Below are positions 33,832 to 40,963 of a DNA stretch of 64,000 nt, one piece after another. Location of the stretch: positions 1 to 64,000 of the forward strand of contig NZ_BDBI01000023.1 of the NCBI RefSeq assembly GCF_001612905.1, given 5' to 3'. The notes beneath the pieces were generated by a model that ran no database searches, was not told the DNA's origin, and worked only from the letters and a program-made list of their open reading frames with translations. Within the stretch, counting starts at the first letter, position 1. The number at the start of each line of letters is the position of its first letter. Source of the stretch: Nocardia ignorata NBRC 108230. GTDB taxonomy: Bacteria; Actinomycetota; Actinomycetes; Mycobacteriales; Mycobacteriaceae. The translations under genes were made by a program, and so were the position numbers.

Positions 33832-35546
33832 TCACGGATCTGCGGGACATGTGGCGGCTACTCGGACTGTCCCCGTGGCGGGTCGCGGTGGCGATCGCGT
33901 GGGGTGTCCTCGCGCTCGGCAGTGGTTTGGCGTTGGCCGCGCTGGCGGCGTGGTTGATCGCACGGTCCTGGCAGATGCCGCCGGTGCTGCACATCGGCGT
34001 CGCGGTGACCGCCGTTCGGGCGCTGGGCATCTCGCGTGGTGTGTGCCGGTATCTGGAGCGGCTGGCCACCCACGACGTCGCGTTGCGGGCGATGACGACG
34101 GCGCGCACCGAGGTGTATCGCACCTTCGCCCGGTCCGACATCTGGTGGTGGCGGGAACGACGCGGGACCGAACTCGCGCGCACCGACGACACCCGCGCGG
34201 CCGCACGGAAACTACGCCGGGGAGACCTGCTGGTGCGCGTGGGCGCCGACATCGACGATCTCGGCGCGGTGGTGGTCCGGGTATTCGTTCCGGTGGCCGT
34301 CGCGGTGGTGTTGTCGGTGGCGGCGGTCGGCTTGATCGCGGTCATCTCGGTACCGGCGGCGGTGATTCTCGCTGTGGCCCTTGCCGTCTCGGGCATCCTC
34401 GCGCCGTGGCTGTCGGCCGTGGCCGCTCGCGACGAGGAACGCGCGGTGCGCCACGACCGCGCCGAATTCACCGCCGAGGCACTCACCGTGCTCGACCACG
34501 CGGCCGAATTGCGGGTGGCGGGTCGCCTGGATGCCGCGCTCACCCACGCCGACGAGACGGCGGCGCGCGCGGTGGTCGCCGAGGACAGCGCGGCCGCGCG
34601 CAGCGCCTGGGCCGCGGCGGCGACCCCGTTGTCGATCGGTGTCAGCGCGCTCGGTGCCCTGCTGGTCGGCATCGTCGCCTACGGCGCCGCCGGTGGGACG
34701 CCCGGCGGGATGAGTCCGATGGCACTGACCGTCCTCGTGCTCGTCCCGCTGTCGGCCTTCGAGGCCGTCGGCGCGCTCCCGGCCGCCGCGACCACCCTCA
34801 CCACCTCCCGGGCGGCTCTGCACCGCCTGCACGCCCTCGCACCCACACCGCTCGGCGCGCCTGCCCCGAGCCCGGACGAGCGGACCGCACGCACGACGGC
34901 CCGCGCGGCCCTGCACCGGCTGCGCGCACCGTCCGCCGGCTCGCTCGGCGTCACCGAAGCTGTCACCGACCCGATGCCCGGGCGCATCCCGATGCCGGAG
35001 GGGCGCCGGGTGGCCGTCGTCGGACCGAGCGGCGCCGGGAAGACGACCCTGTTGATGGCGTGGGCCGGGTTGTTCGACACGCCTTTGGACGGTGTCACGT
35101 TCTTCGCCGAGGACGCGCACCTGTTCGACACGTCGATTCTGGAGAACCTGCGGGTCGCGCGCGGCGACCTGACCGAGGACGAAGCCGAAAGCGCCGTGCG
35201 CGCAGTCGGGCTCGGCCCCTGGCTCGACACCCTGCCGGACGGGATCCGCACCGGCCTCACCGCGGGTGCGGCGGCCGTCTCCGGCGGTCAGCGCAGGCGC
35301 TTGCTGCTCGCCCGCGCGCTCGTCTCGCCCGCGGGCACACTTCTGCTCGACGAACCGACCGAACATCTCGTCGCCGCCGAGGGCGAGCAGTTACTGCGCG
35401 ACCTGCTCGACCGCGACAGCGGGCTGGTCGACCCGGAGCGGTGGGTCGTGGTCGTTACCCATCAGCTCCCCGAAGGTCATCGCGCCGACACCGTGGTCAC
35501 CGTCGACCCGAACGGCGCCTGCCACGTCGACCGCAAGCCTTCCTGA
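33828..35546 (+). CDS. cydC: Thiol reductant ABC exporter subunit CydC
   Basis: 572 residues: transmembrane domain to about residue 310, linker rich in Ala/Arg/Pro (325-380), then the ATPase with Walker A GPSGAGKTTLL, signature VSGGQRRR and Walker B LLLDEPTEHL. The GTG start overlaps the cydD stop by 4 bp. Between Walker A and the signature the domain is shorter than usual (Q-loop segment LDGVTFFAEDAHLFDTS), as seen for CydC. It ends the cydABDC operon; no terminator is evident directly after its stop. Confidence 0.93.
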   Translation: MITDLRDMWRLLGLSPWRVAVAIAWGVLALGSGLALAALAAWLIARSWQMPPVLHIGVAVTAVRALGISRGVCRYLERLATHDVALRAMTTARTEVYRTFARSDIWWWRERRGTELARTDDTRAAARKLRRGDLLVRVGADIDDLGAVVVRVFVPVAVAVVLSVAAVGLIAVISVPAAVILAVALAVSGILAPWLSAVAARDEERAVRHDRAEFTAEALTVLDHAAELRVAGRLDAALTHADETAARAVVAEDSAAARSAWAAAATPLSIGVSALGALLVGIVAYGAAGGTPGGMSPMALTVLVLVPLSAFEAVGALPAAATTLTTSRAALHRLHALAPTPLGAPAPSPDERTARTTARAALHRLRAPSAGSLGVTEAVTDPMPGRIPMPEGRRVAVVGPSGAGKTTLLMAWAGLFDTPLDGVTFFAEDAHLFDTSILENLRVARGDLTEDEAESAVRAVGLGPWLDTLPDGIRTGLTAGAAAVSGGQRRRLLLARALVSPAGTLLLDEPTEHLVAAEGEQLLRDLLDRDSGLVDPERWVVVVTHQLPEGHRADTVVTVDPNGACHVDRKPS

Positions 35547-35608
35547 GCGCGTGCCGAGCGGCCTGTCCCCGGTGGATATCCGCAGCTCAGGACCCCTCGG
35601 AAAATCAA

Positions 35609-35637
35609 TTGCCGACCTCGCGACAGCCCGATAGATT
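35609..35637 (+). promoter_or_regulatory. Candidate sigma-70-type promoter after cydC
   Basis: TTGCCG (35609-35614) and TAGATT (35632-35637) are separated by 17 bp. The predicted start near 35644 would place a strong AGGAGGTGG Shine-Dalgarno (35654-35662) and ATG 35671 on a very short leader. This is by-eye evidence. Confidence 0.5.
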
Positions 35638-35670
35638 CATCGGTACACAAGAGAGGAGGTGGTCTGAAGA

Positions 35671-35709
35671 ATGTATGTTCAACGGATGCGTGAGGTGGCT
35701 GCCCGCTAG
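35671..35709 (+). CDS. Tiny ORF 1 (12 residues) behind a strong ribosome-binding site
   Basis: The product would be MYVQRMREVAAR. It follows AGGAGGTGG, the best Shine-Dalgarno sequence seen in this window, at suitable spacing and behind a plausible promoter. It overlaps a second tiny ORF whose ATG starts 4 bases later in another frame (ATGTATG). I do not recognise the peptide. It may be a leader peptide or just the start of a small RNA. Confidence 0.4.
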   Translation: MYVQRMREVAAR

Positions 35710-35746
35710 CAGCACCCCTGCGGGAGATTCCCCAGCGGTGCGCTGA
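35675..35746 (+). CDS. Tiny ORF 2 (23 residues), overlapping frame
   Basis: The product begins MFNGCVRWLPASS and ends DSPAVR. It uses the same Shine-Dalgarno as tiny ORF 1 and contains the base-paired element GGGA-GAT-TCCC within a longer stem (35709-35748). Only one of the two frames, or neither, may be real. No known family recognised. Confidence 0.35.
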   Translation: MFNGCVRWLPASSTPAGDSPAVR

Positions 35747-35769
35747 GCGAATCCCAGGCAGACACCCGG

Positions 35770-35837
35770 CCCCCGAGCCCCCGGACTATCCACCCGGGAC
35801 CGCCACGTTCCCCGGAACGGACGGTATGGCTCGGGGG
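35770..35837 (+). ncRNA. Predicted structured RNA element, unknown class
   Basis: Outer arms CCCCCGAGCC (35770-35779) and GGCTCGGGGG (35828-35837) are exact complements. They enclose ACCG/CGGT (35799-35802 / 35822-35825) and a hairpin CGTTCC-CC-GGAACG (35806-35819). The nested stems could be one fold. On the plus strand it follows the tiny ORFs; on the minus strand it lies after the nitrobindin-like gene and could terminate it. The class is not recognised. Confidence 0.45.
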
Positions 35838-35868
35838 TCGCTCCATTTCTGGCGCATAAACGACGAAT

Positions 35869-35888
35869 GCCCCGCGAAACCGCGGGGC
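35869..35888 (-). terminator. Probable terminator of nitrobindin-like gene
   Basis: GCCCCGCG / CGCGGGGC stem of 8 bp with a 4-nt loop, 15 bp after the stop of the minus-strand gene. Read on the minus strand it is followed by ATTCGTCGTTT, a weak U-rich tail. Confidence 0.5.
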
Positions 35889-35902
35889 GTCCGATCGGGA
35901 TC

Positions 35903-36595
35903 TCAGCCGATGTAGCGCTGCAAGCGCGCCGAGAGGCGGGGGATGAGCGCGCCGTCGGGATCGACTCGTTCTTCCACGTAGGCCAGGTCGCCGCCTTCGA
36001 CGATGCCGTAGAGGCGTTTCGCGCCGCCGACGACTGCGCCGGACTGGCTGCGGATCACCACGTCGGTGGCCAGTTCCCAGGACGACTGGGTGCGGGCGGT
36101 GCCGTAGAACAGTTCGACGATGCCGGAGCTGTGGGTGAGCAGCAGTTCGAGCATCTCGGTGTCGGCATCGGTGCCGACCCGCCAGTACCCGCTCTCGCGC
36201 AGGTCGGGGCTGTCGTAGCCGCCCTCGGCGTCGAGCTTCCAGGTCTGCGATTCCCAGACGAGGTAGTCGCCACCGTCGTGGGACACGATGATCTGTTGAC
36301 CGAAGCGGTAGTCGCCGTCGGCGGGGTGGTGGCCTTCGCCCTCGCCGCGCCACACACCGACCAGGGGCAGCAACGCGAGCATGGCGTGGTTCAGATCGGG
36401 ACCCTCGCGCAGATTCGCGGTGTCCTCGGGAATGGGGAGACCGCCGAGGACCGAAATGTTTCGGACCCCGGTTTCCTTCGCACGCTCGGCGGCGACATTC
36501 ACCGCCTCGTCGCCACTGCGACGCTGTGCCGAAGCGTCTTGCACGTCACTCGCTCGCTCGGCCGGATCGGAACCTTCGCTCGCGAGCCCGCTCAT
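35903..36595 (-). CDS. Ferric nitrobindin-like beta-barrel protein (Rv0813c-like)
   Basis: 230 residues: a hydrophilic N-terminal extension of about 70 residues, then a ten-strand FABP/nitrobindin barrel. The family motif GxWxGxGxG is at residues 80-88 (GVWRGEGEG). Nitrobindins bind heme through a late histidine; here the equivalent C-terminal segment reads ALIPRLSARLQRYIG with no histidine. That matches the Rv0813c subgroup, described as lacking the heme-binding His, so heme binding and peroxynitrite isomerase activity are doubtful. A hydrophobic-ligand role is possible. Its start overlaps the small membrane protein stop by 4 bp. Confidence 0.85.
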   Translation of the reverse strand: MSGLASEGSDPAERASDVQDASAQRRSGDEAVNVAAERAKETGVRNISVLGGLPIPEDTANLREGPDLNHAMLALLPLVGVWRGEGEGHHPADGDYRFGQQIIVSHDGGDYLVWESQTWKLDAEGGYDSPDLRESGYWRVGTDADTEMLELLLTHSSGIVELFYGTARTQSSWELATDVVIRSQSGAVVGGAKRLYGIVEGGDLAYVEERVDPDGALIPRLSARLQRYIG

Positions 36596-36687
36596 GACTC
36601 GGTGAACAGCCGGTAGAAGACGTACAGGCCGAACCAGCCGATGAGGATCGACACGGCGATGAGGAGAATCTCGAAGAAGAGGACCAC
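36592..36687 (-). CDS. 31-residue single-helix membrane protein
   Basis: Starts at GTG 36687 with VLFFEILLIAVSILIG, a near-continuous transmembrane helix, and ends FYRLFTES. The TGA overlaps the ATG of the nitrobindin-like gene (ATGA), a typical translational coupling. The stretch upstream (36688-36775) holds a terminator for the sseC operon, so this gene probably has its own promoter. It was judged real from the hydrophobic periodicity and coupling, not from a known family. Confidence 0.5.
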   Translation of the reverse strand: MVLFFEILLIAVSILIGWFGLYVFYRLFTES

Positions 36688-36724
36688 GTTTCGGAGTCTA
36701 GCGAGTCCGGAACGAAGATACGAA

Positions 36725-36766
36725 AACGGCCCCGGCAGTTCCCGCACGGGAACTACCAGGGCCGTT
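36725..36766 (-). terminator. Terminator after sseC
   Basis: Outer stem AACGGCCC / GGGCCGTT with inner stem AGTTCCC / GGGAACT. On the minus strand the structure ends in GTTTTCGT. It is 10 bp after the sseC stop. Confidence 0.75.
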
Positions 36767-36775
36767 GTGAGGTTC

Positions 36776-37081
36776 TTACTTGGCGACCGCGACGTCCACC
36801 GAGTGGATGCCCGCGCCCTCGGGGCGGACCTCGGCCGAGCCGTTGCCAGACGCCGACAGCGCGCGCAGGGTCCACGAACCCGGCGCGGCGAAGAAGCGGA
36901 AATCACCGGTGCCGGAGGCGACGACCTCGGCGGTGAAGTCACCGTTGCCGTCGAGCAGACGCACGAACGCGCCGCCGACCGGCTGACCGTCGGTGCTCAG
37001 GACACGGCCGGTGATGACCGTTTCCTTCTCCACATCGACACCGGCCGGGATGGCCTGACCCTGGGTAGGTGCTGCACACAT
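36776..37081 (-). CDS. sseC: DUF1416 protein, SseC type
   Basis: 101 residues starting MCAAPTQGQAIPAGVDVEKETVI, the standard SseC start. A DUF1416 beta-sandwich fold follows with GAFVRLLDGNGDFTAEV. It always accompanies CysA/SseA-type sulfurtransferases in actinobacteria (Rv0814c, Rv3118). A role as partner in sulfur transfer is inferred from context. The start lies 5 bp after the rhodanese stop. Confidence 0.9.
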   Translation of the reverse strand: MCAAPTQGQAIPAGVDVEKETVITGRVLSTDGQPVGGAFVRLLDGNGDFTAEVVASGTGDFRFFAAPGSWTLRALSASGNGSAEVRPEGAGIHSVDVAVAK

Positions 37082-37086
37082 ATTGA

Positions 37087-37920
37087 TTACGCTCCCAACT
37101 CGATAGGTGCACCGACGAGCGAACCGTATTCGGTCCAGCTGCCGTCGTAGTTCTTGACGTTCTGGTGGCCGAGCAGCTCCTGCAGCACGAACCAGGTGTG
37201 CGAGGAACGCTCGCCGATGCGGCAGTAGGCGATGGTCTCCTTCTCGCCGTCCAGGCCCGCATCCTTGTAGAGCTCGGCGAGCTCTTCGTCGGAACGGAAG
37301 GTGCCGTCCTCGTTGGCCGCCTTGCTCCACGGCACGTTGATCGCGCCCGGGATGTGGCCGGGACGCTGGCTCTGCTCCTGCGGCAGGTGCGCGGGAGCCA
37401 GGATCTTGCCGGAGAACTCGTCGGGGCTGCGCACGTCGACCAGGTTCTTGGTGCCGATGGCGGCGATGACCTCGTCGCGGAAGGCGCGGATGCTCAGGTC
37501 GGGAGCCGAGGCCTTGTACTGGGTGGCCGGGCGGTTGACCGCGTCACGCGAGAGCGGACGACCGTCGAGCTCCCACTTCTTGCGGCCGCCGTCGAGCAGC
37601 TTGACGTCGTTGTGGCCGTACAGCTTGAAGTACCAGTAGGCGTAGGCGGCGAACCAGTTGTTGTTGCCGCCGTACAGCACCACGGTGTCGTCGTTGGCGA
37701 TGCCGCGCGCCGAGAGCAGGTCGGAGAACTGCTCCTGGTTCACGAAGTCGCGACGGACCTGATCCTGCAGGTCGTTCTTCCAGTCCAGGCGAACGGCGCC
37801 TTCGATGTGGCCACCCTCGTAGGCGGAGGTGTCCTCGTCGACCTCGACGAAGACGACGCCGGGGGCGTTGAGGTTCTCTTCGGCCCAGTCAACGGAGACC
37901 AGGACATCGGAGCGAGCCAT
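37087..37920 (-). CDS. Thiosulfate sulfurtransferase (double rhodanese domain, CysA2/SseA-like)
   Basis: 277 residues with two rhodanese domains. The C-terminal domain has the active-site loop CRIGERS with Cys233, the loop of thiosulfate-type sulfurtransferases. The N-terminal domain (DEDTSAYEGGHIEGAVRLDW) has no cysteine nucleophile and is structural. It transfers sulfane sulfur from thiosulfate to acceptors such as cyanide or thiols in the cytoplasm. The reverse strand shows AAAGGAACAAC just before the ATG, a good ribosome-binding site. It is probably co-transcribed from the promoter before the cysteine leader. Confidence 0.93.
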   Translation of the reverse strand: MARSDVLVSVDWAEENLNAPGVVFVEVDEDTSAYEGGHIEGAVRLDWKNDLQDQVRRDFVNQEQFSDLLSARGIANDDTVVLYGGNNNWFAAYAYWYFKLYGHNDVKLLDGGRKKWELDGRPLSRDAVNRPATQYKASAPDLSIRAFRDEVIAAIGTKNLVDVRSPDEFSGKILAPAHLPQEQSQRPGHIPGAINVPWSKAANEDGTFRSDEELAELYKDAGLDGEKETIAYCRIGERSSHTWFVLQELLGHQNVKNYDGSWTEYGSLVGAPIELGA

Positions 37921-37951
37921 GTTGTTCCTTTCAACAGACGTGCAGGGTGGG

Positions 37952-38422
37952 TCAGTTCGGTGCCGGAGCAGGCGACCGGCGGAAGCGGGCTACCAGCGGA
38001 TAGATCTGGCAGCCCAGGCAGACCCCGAACGCCGCGTTCAAGAACGCCGCGAACAGGGCGAAGCCGGCGAACACCGCGCCGACGATCGGGGAGCCGAGCG
38101 CGAAGCCCAGCAGGGAGACACCGGCGAACACGAAGCCGAGTGCCTGCGCGAAACGCAGCGGCGGCACGGGTTCGGTCTCGGTGGGCGGGCCGAGTCGCGC
38201 CGCGACGAACGCCGCGTAGATCCGGCCGTAAGGGTGCTTGGCGGGACCGGCCGCCGCGCCGATCGCGAACACCACGGCCTGCAGGCCGATCAGGATGGCG
38301 GCGGCGACGGGGGAAACGGTCGCGACCAGCAGCACCGCGACGAGCACCCCGGTCGTCACCCAGGCCACGAAACGCGGCCCGCGGACATCGACGCGAGGTG
38401 GGGAATCAGAAAACGAGGTCAT
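37952..38422 (-). CDS. DUF4395 membrane protein
   Basis: 156 residues, about four helices (for example FVAWVTTGVLVAVLLVATVSPVAAAILIG). The family signature is in the C-terminal FGVCLGCQIYPLVARF with paired cysteines, resembling a CxxC site. DUF4395 genes commonly sit beside rhodanese and thioredoxin genes, so a role in membrane sulfur or thiol transport is plausible but unproven. ATG 38422 has an AGGAG site 6-10 nt upstream. The gene is preceded by a 121-nt leader after the cysteine-rich uORF. Confidence 0.82.
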   Translation of the reverse strand: MTSFSDSPPRVDVRGPRFVAWVTTGVLVAVLLVATVSPVAAAILIGLQAVVFAIGAAAGPAKHPYGRIYAAFVAARLGPPTETEPVPPLRFAQALGFVFAGVSLLGFALGSPIVGAVFAGFALFAAFLNAAFGVCLGCQIYPLVARFRRSPAPAPN

Positions 38423-38507
38423 GGTGCGAACTCCTGCGCTGAGACGATTCAGTGGGATCTGCCAGTTCGCCGGGGGATCGAAACGATCACTCGTGCGGCG
38501 AACAGAG

Positions 38508-38541
38508 GTCGGCGTCAGGAATCTCGGGAGAGAAGCCGACC
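38508..38541 (-). promoter_or_regulatory. Stem-loop immediately after the leader peptide (candidate attenuator)
   Basis: GGTCGGC and GCCGACC (minus strand, arms 38535-38541 and 38508-38514) form a perfect 7-bp stem with a 20-nt loop starting 2 nt after the uORF stop. A ribosome stalled in the Cys codons would free or mask this hairpin. The switch model is inferred. Confidence 0.45.
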
Positions 38542-38543
38542 GG

Positions 38544-38609
38544 TCAGCGGCACAGGCAGCAACAACCACCGAGGCGACACAGGTCAACTGTGCGGCGTCG
38601 GGTGAGCAT
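38544..38609 (-). CDS. Cysteine-rich leader peptide (attenuator uORF)
   Basis: 21 residues, MLTRRRTVDLCRLGG followed by CCCLCR: five cysteines, three of them consecutive. The MLTRRR-VDLCR start is the hallmark of the short leader-peptide family found before actinobacterial sulfur genes. In mycobacteria such poly-cysteine uORFs are reported to attenuate expression of the downstream operon in response to cysteine. A -10-like TAAACT (38643-38638) would give a 20-25 nt leader. It precedes the DUF4395-rhodanese-sseC operon. Confidence 0.85.
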   Translation of the reverse strand: MLTRRRTVDLCRLGGCCCLCR

Positions 38610-38693
38610 CAGCTCGTGGTCGGTTTGCACGATGAAGAGTTTACCCGGTCTTCCCGGGAAATGGGCAGGCCCCCCTCGAAACCGGGGACAACG

Positions 38694-39128
38694 TCACACT
38701 GTGAGCGGCTCGAGGGCGGTGCGCAGGTCGCCCGCCTTCGGTACGCCGGAGATGCGGAAACGCTCCTTGCCCTCGGCGTCGAAGACGAAGGTCGTCGGCA
38801 GGGAGAGGACGTTGAGTTCGCGGGCGAGCGCGGGTTGCGCGTCGATGTCGATCTCGATGTCGCGCGGTGCGTTCGGCGAATCGGCCAGTTCCGCGGTGAC
38901 ACCGGCGACCACCCGGCGCACGGCGTCGCACGGACCGCACCAGTCGGCCGAGAAGTGCAGCACCGCGGGCGCCGAACCGGAGACACCGGCCGCGTCGAGC
39001 AGGCGGGCGCGCTGTTCGGTGTCGGGGTCGAGGGTGGCGGGCCGGACCCGGCCCTGGTTGCGGCGCAGCAGCAGGCCGACCGCGACAGCGGCCAGCACGA
39101 CGGCGGCGAGTACGGCGAGTTCGATCAT
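38694..39128 (-). CDS. Membrane-anchored thioredoxin-family protein (ThiX/Rv0816c-like)
   Basis: 144 residues. An N-terminal signal-anchor helix (residues 4-21) precedes a thioredoxin fold with the active-site WCGPC at 63-67 and the cis-Pro in LPTTFVF. It is expected to face the outside and reduce or exchange disulfides. The start overlaps the LmeA-like stop by 4 bp. It lies upstream of the cysteine-leader operon but ends before the leader promoter, so it is a separate transcription unit. Confidence 0.87.
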   Translation of the reverse strand: MIELAVLAAVVLAAVAVGLLLRRNQGRVRPATLDPDTEQRARLLDAAGVSGSAPAVLHFSADWCGPCDAVRRVVAGVTAELADSPNAPRDIEIDIDAQPALARELNVLSLPTTFVFDAEGKERFRISGVPKAGDLRTALEPLTV

Positions 39129-39970
39129 GGTTGCTGCAATCGGTCCAGGTCGATGGTGACGTTGCGGCCGACGCCCTCGACGACGATGTGCCCACCCAGC
39201 GCCTCGACCTCGGTGGGCCGGACGCCGAACGGCAACTCCTTGGTATCGATCGTACGGCTGAAGCGCTCGAGCACCGCGCCGCGATCGGCCTCGAGGATCT
39301 CCGATTCGCTGGTCTTGGCGGTGTCGGCCGGGCCGCTGTTCTTGTCGTGATAGAAGCCGGTGGCCTGGATGCGCACCAGGTCGCCGTCGAGCAGCAGGTC
39401 GGCCTGGATCTGCACCGGCACGCGCTTGGCCGAACTCGACGGGGTGACACCCGCGCCGAGAATGCGCCCGTTGGGCGCGGTGGGCAGCGTGCCGGTGAGC
39501 ACGAGCGCGCCCCCGGTGGTCATGCCCGAACCACCCGAACCGCCCGTGCCGTCGGACTTGTCGGCCGGGCGAGTGTGGACCTGCAGATCGGGGATGCCGA
39601 AGAGCCTGCCGAGTTCGGTGGGTTCGATGCGCATGCGGGCGTCGACCCGATCGACCTGGACCGAGCGCGCCGCACCGTCGAGCAGCTCACCTGCCGGCGC
39701 GTGCAGACCGTTCAGCGTGGCCTCGATGCCGATCTCGCCGGGGATGTCCGGGCGCATGCTGCGGGCCCGGATCGCCACGTTGTCGTAGCGCCCGGCCAGG
39801 GCCTGGGCGGTGAAGGGGAAACCGTGGAAGGTCACTTCGGGATCGGCCGACAGGTCGGCGCCCGCCCGCAGCTGCCGCGACACGTGGTACTCGGTGTAGG
39901 CGGCGGCGCCGAAATCGATCACCACCGCCAACCCGGCCAGGCACAGCAGCCCGATGATCAGCTTGCGCAT
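39125..39970 (-). CDS. lmeA: LmeA-type phospholipid-binding protein (DUF2993)
   Basis: 281 residues. Signal peptide MRKLIIGLLCLAGLAVVIDFGAA, then a DUF2993 domain (TULIP-like) with EVTFHGFPFTAQALAGRYDNV, the strongest family block. In mycobacteria LmeA (Rv0817c) supports mannose elongation of lipomannan in the periplasm, and synteny with Rv0817c-Rv0818 supports the name. A Gly/Ser-rich insertion sits near residue 155-170. ATG 39970 gives a proper signal peptide; the longer frame to 40057 does not. Confidence 0.82.
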   Translation of the reverse strand: MRKLIIGLLCLAGLAVVIDFGAAAYTEYHVSRQLRAGADLSADPEVTFHGFPFTAQALAGRYDNVAIRARSMRPDIPGEIGIEATLNGLHAPAGELLDGAARSVQVDRVDARMRIEPTELGRLFGIPDLQVHTRPADKSDGTGGSGGSGMTTGGALVLTGTLPTAPNGRILGAGVTPSSSAKRVPVQIQADLLLDGDLVRIQATGFYHDKNSGPADTAKTSESEILEADRGAVLERFSRTIDTKELPFGVRPTEVEALGGHIVVEGVGRNVTIDLDRLQQP

Positions 39971-40158
39971 GAGGTGAGAGTAGCGCCCACGCACGTGGGT
40001 GCCGGGTGCCCGGGTATCGGCGGGACACTCGTAAGTGTGCCCGTGTTGCGAGGTCATGGCCTGTGACGCGCTAATGTTGCACCGACTAACCCTGTGTTTC
40101 GGCGACGTAGCTGTGCGGCTGCTCTCGTCGCGCAGACACGAGATAGGAGGAGAGCCCG

Positions 40159-40917
40159 GTGGAGCTGCTCCTACTGACTTCCGACCCCAACCCGGATGCG
40201 GTGCTGCCCTCGTTGACGCTGCTCGCGCACAACGTCCGCCCCGCGCCGACCGAGGTGTCGTCCCTGCTGGAGGCCGGTAGCGCCGACGTCGCGCTGGTCG
40301 ACGCCCGGACCGACCTGGCCGCCGCGCGAGGGCTGTGCAGGCTGCTCGGCAGCACCGGTTCGTCGGTGCCCGTAGTCGCCGTGCTCACCGAGGGCGGACT
40401 CGTCGCGGTGAACGCCGACTGGGGCCTCGACGACATCCTGCTGCCCGGCACCGGCCCCGCCGAACTCGACGCGCGCCTGCGCCTGCTCGTCGGCCGCAAC
40501 GGCGGCGTGGCCAGCCCCGAGAACACGGGCAAGATCACCCTCGGCGAACTGGTGATCGACGAAGGCACCTACACCGCCCGTTTGCGCGGCCGCCCGCTCG
40601 ACCTCACCTACAAGGAATTCGAGCTGCTCAAGTACCTCGCCCAGCACGCAGGCCGGGTCTTCACCCGCGCCCAACTGCTGCAAGAGGTCTGGGGCTACGA
40701 CTTCTTCGGCGGCACCCGAACCGTCGACGTCCACGTCCGCCGGCTACGCGCCAAACTCGGCAGCGAATACGAATCCCTCATCGGCACGGTCCGCAATGTC
40801 GGCTACAAGGCCGTCCGCCCCGCCCGCTCGACCGCCGCCAAGGGCGAACCGCCCGCCTTCACCGACGAAGACGTCGACGGCGAGGACCTGACACCGGTCA
40901 ACGGCAGCACGCAGTAA
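40159..40917 (+). CDS. glnR: GlnR-type OmpR family response regulator (nitrogen control)
   Basis: 252 residues: an atypical receiver domain (1-115) and an OmpR winged helix (138-225) with LTYKEFELLKYLAQHAGRVFTRAQLLQEVWGYDFFGGTRTVDVHVRRLRAK. Only the central Asp48 (ALVDAR) of the acidic pocket is retained and no sensor kinase is next to it, as for orphan GlnR. Position before mshD and pst matches Rv0818. GlnR controls ammonium assimilation genes in actinobacteria. GTG 40159 follows AGGAGGAG by 7 nt. Confidence 0.9.
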   Translation: MELLLLTSDPNPDAVLPSLTLLAHNVRPAPTEVSSLLEAGSADVALVDARTDLAAARGLCRLLGSTGSSVPVVAVLTEGGLVAVNADWGLDDILLPGTGPAELDARLRLLVGRNGGVASPENTGKITLGELVIDEGTYTARLRGRPLDLTYKEFELLKYLAQHAGRVFTRAQLLQEVWGYDFFGGTRTVDVHVRRLRAKLGSEYESLIGTVRNVGYKAVRPARSTAAKGEPPAFTDEDVDGEDLTPVNGSTQ

Positions 40918-40963
40918 CCTCGGTTCGATCGTGTCGGCGATCGCCCGCGAGGAGGAGGCCCCC

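Noticed and set aside
33794..35746. 650-residue plus-strand frame ending at tiny ORF 2
   Set aside because: Out-of-frame shadow of cydC that happens to run into the tiny ORF; the Arg/Gly composition is non-protein-like.
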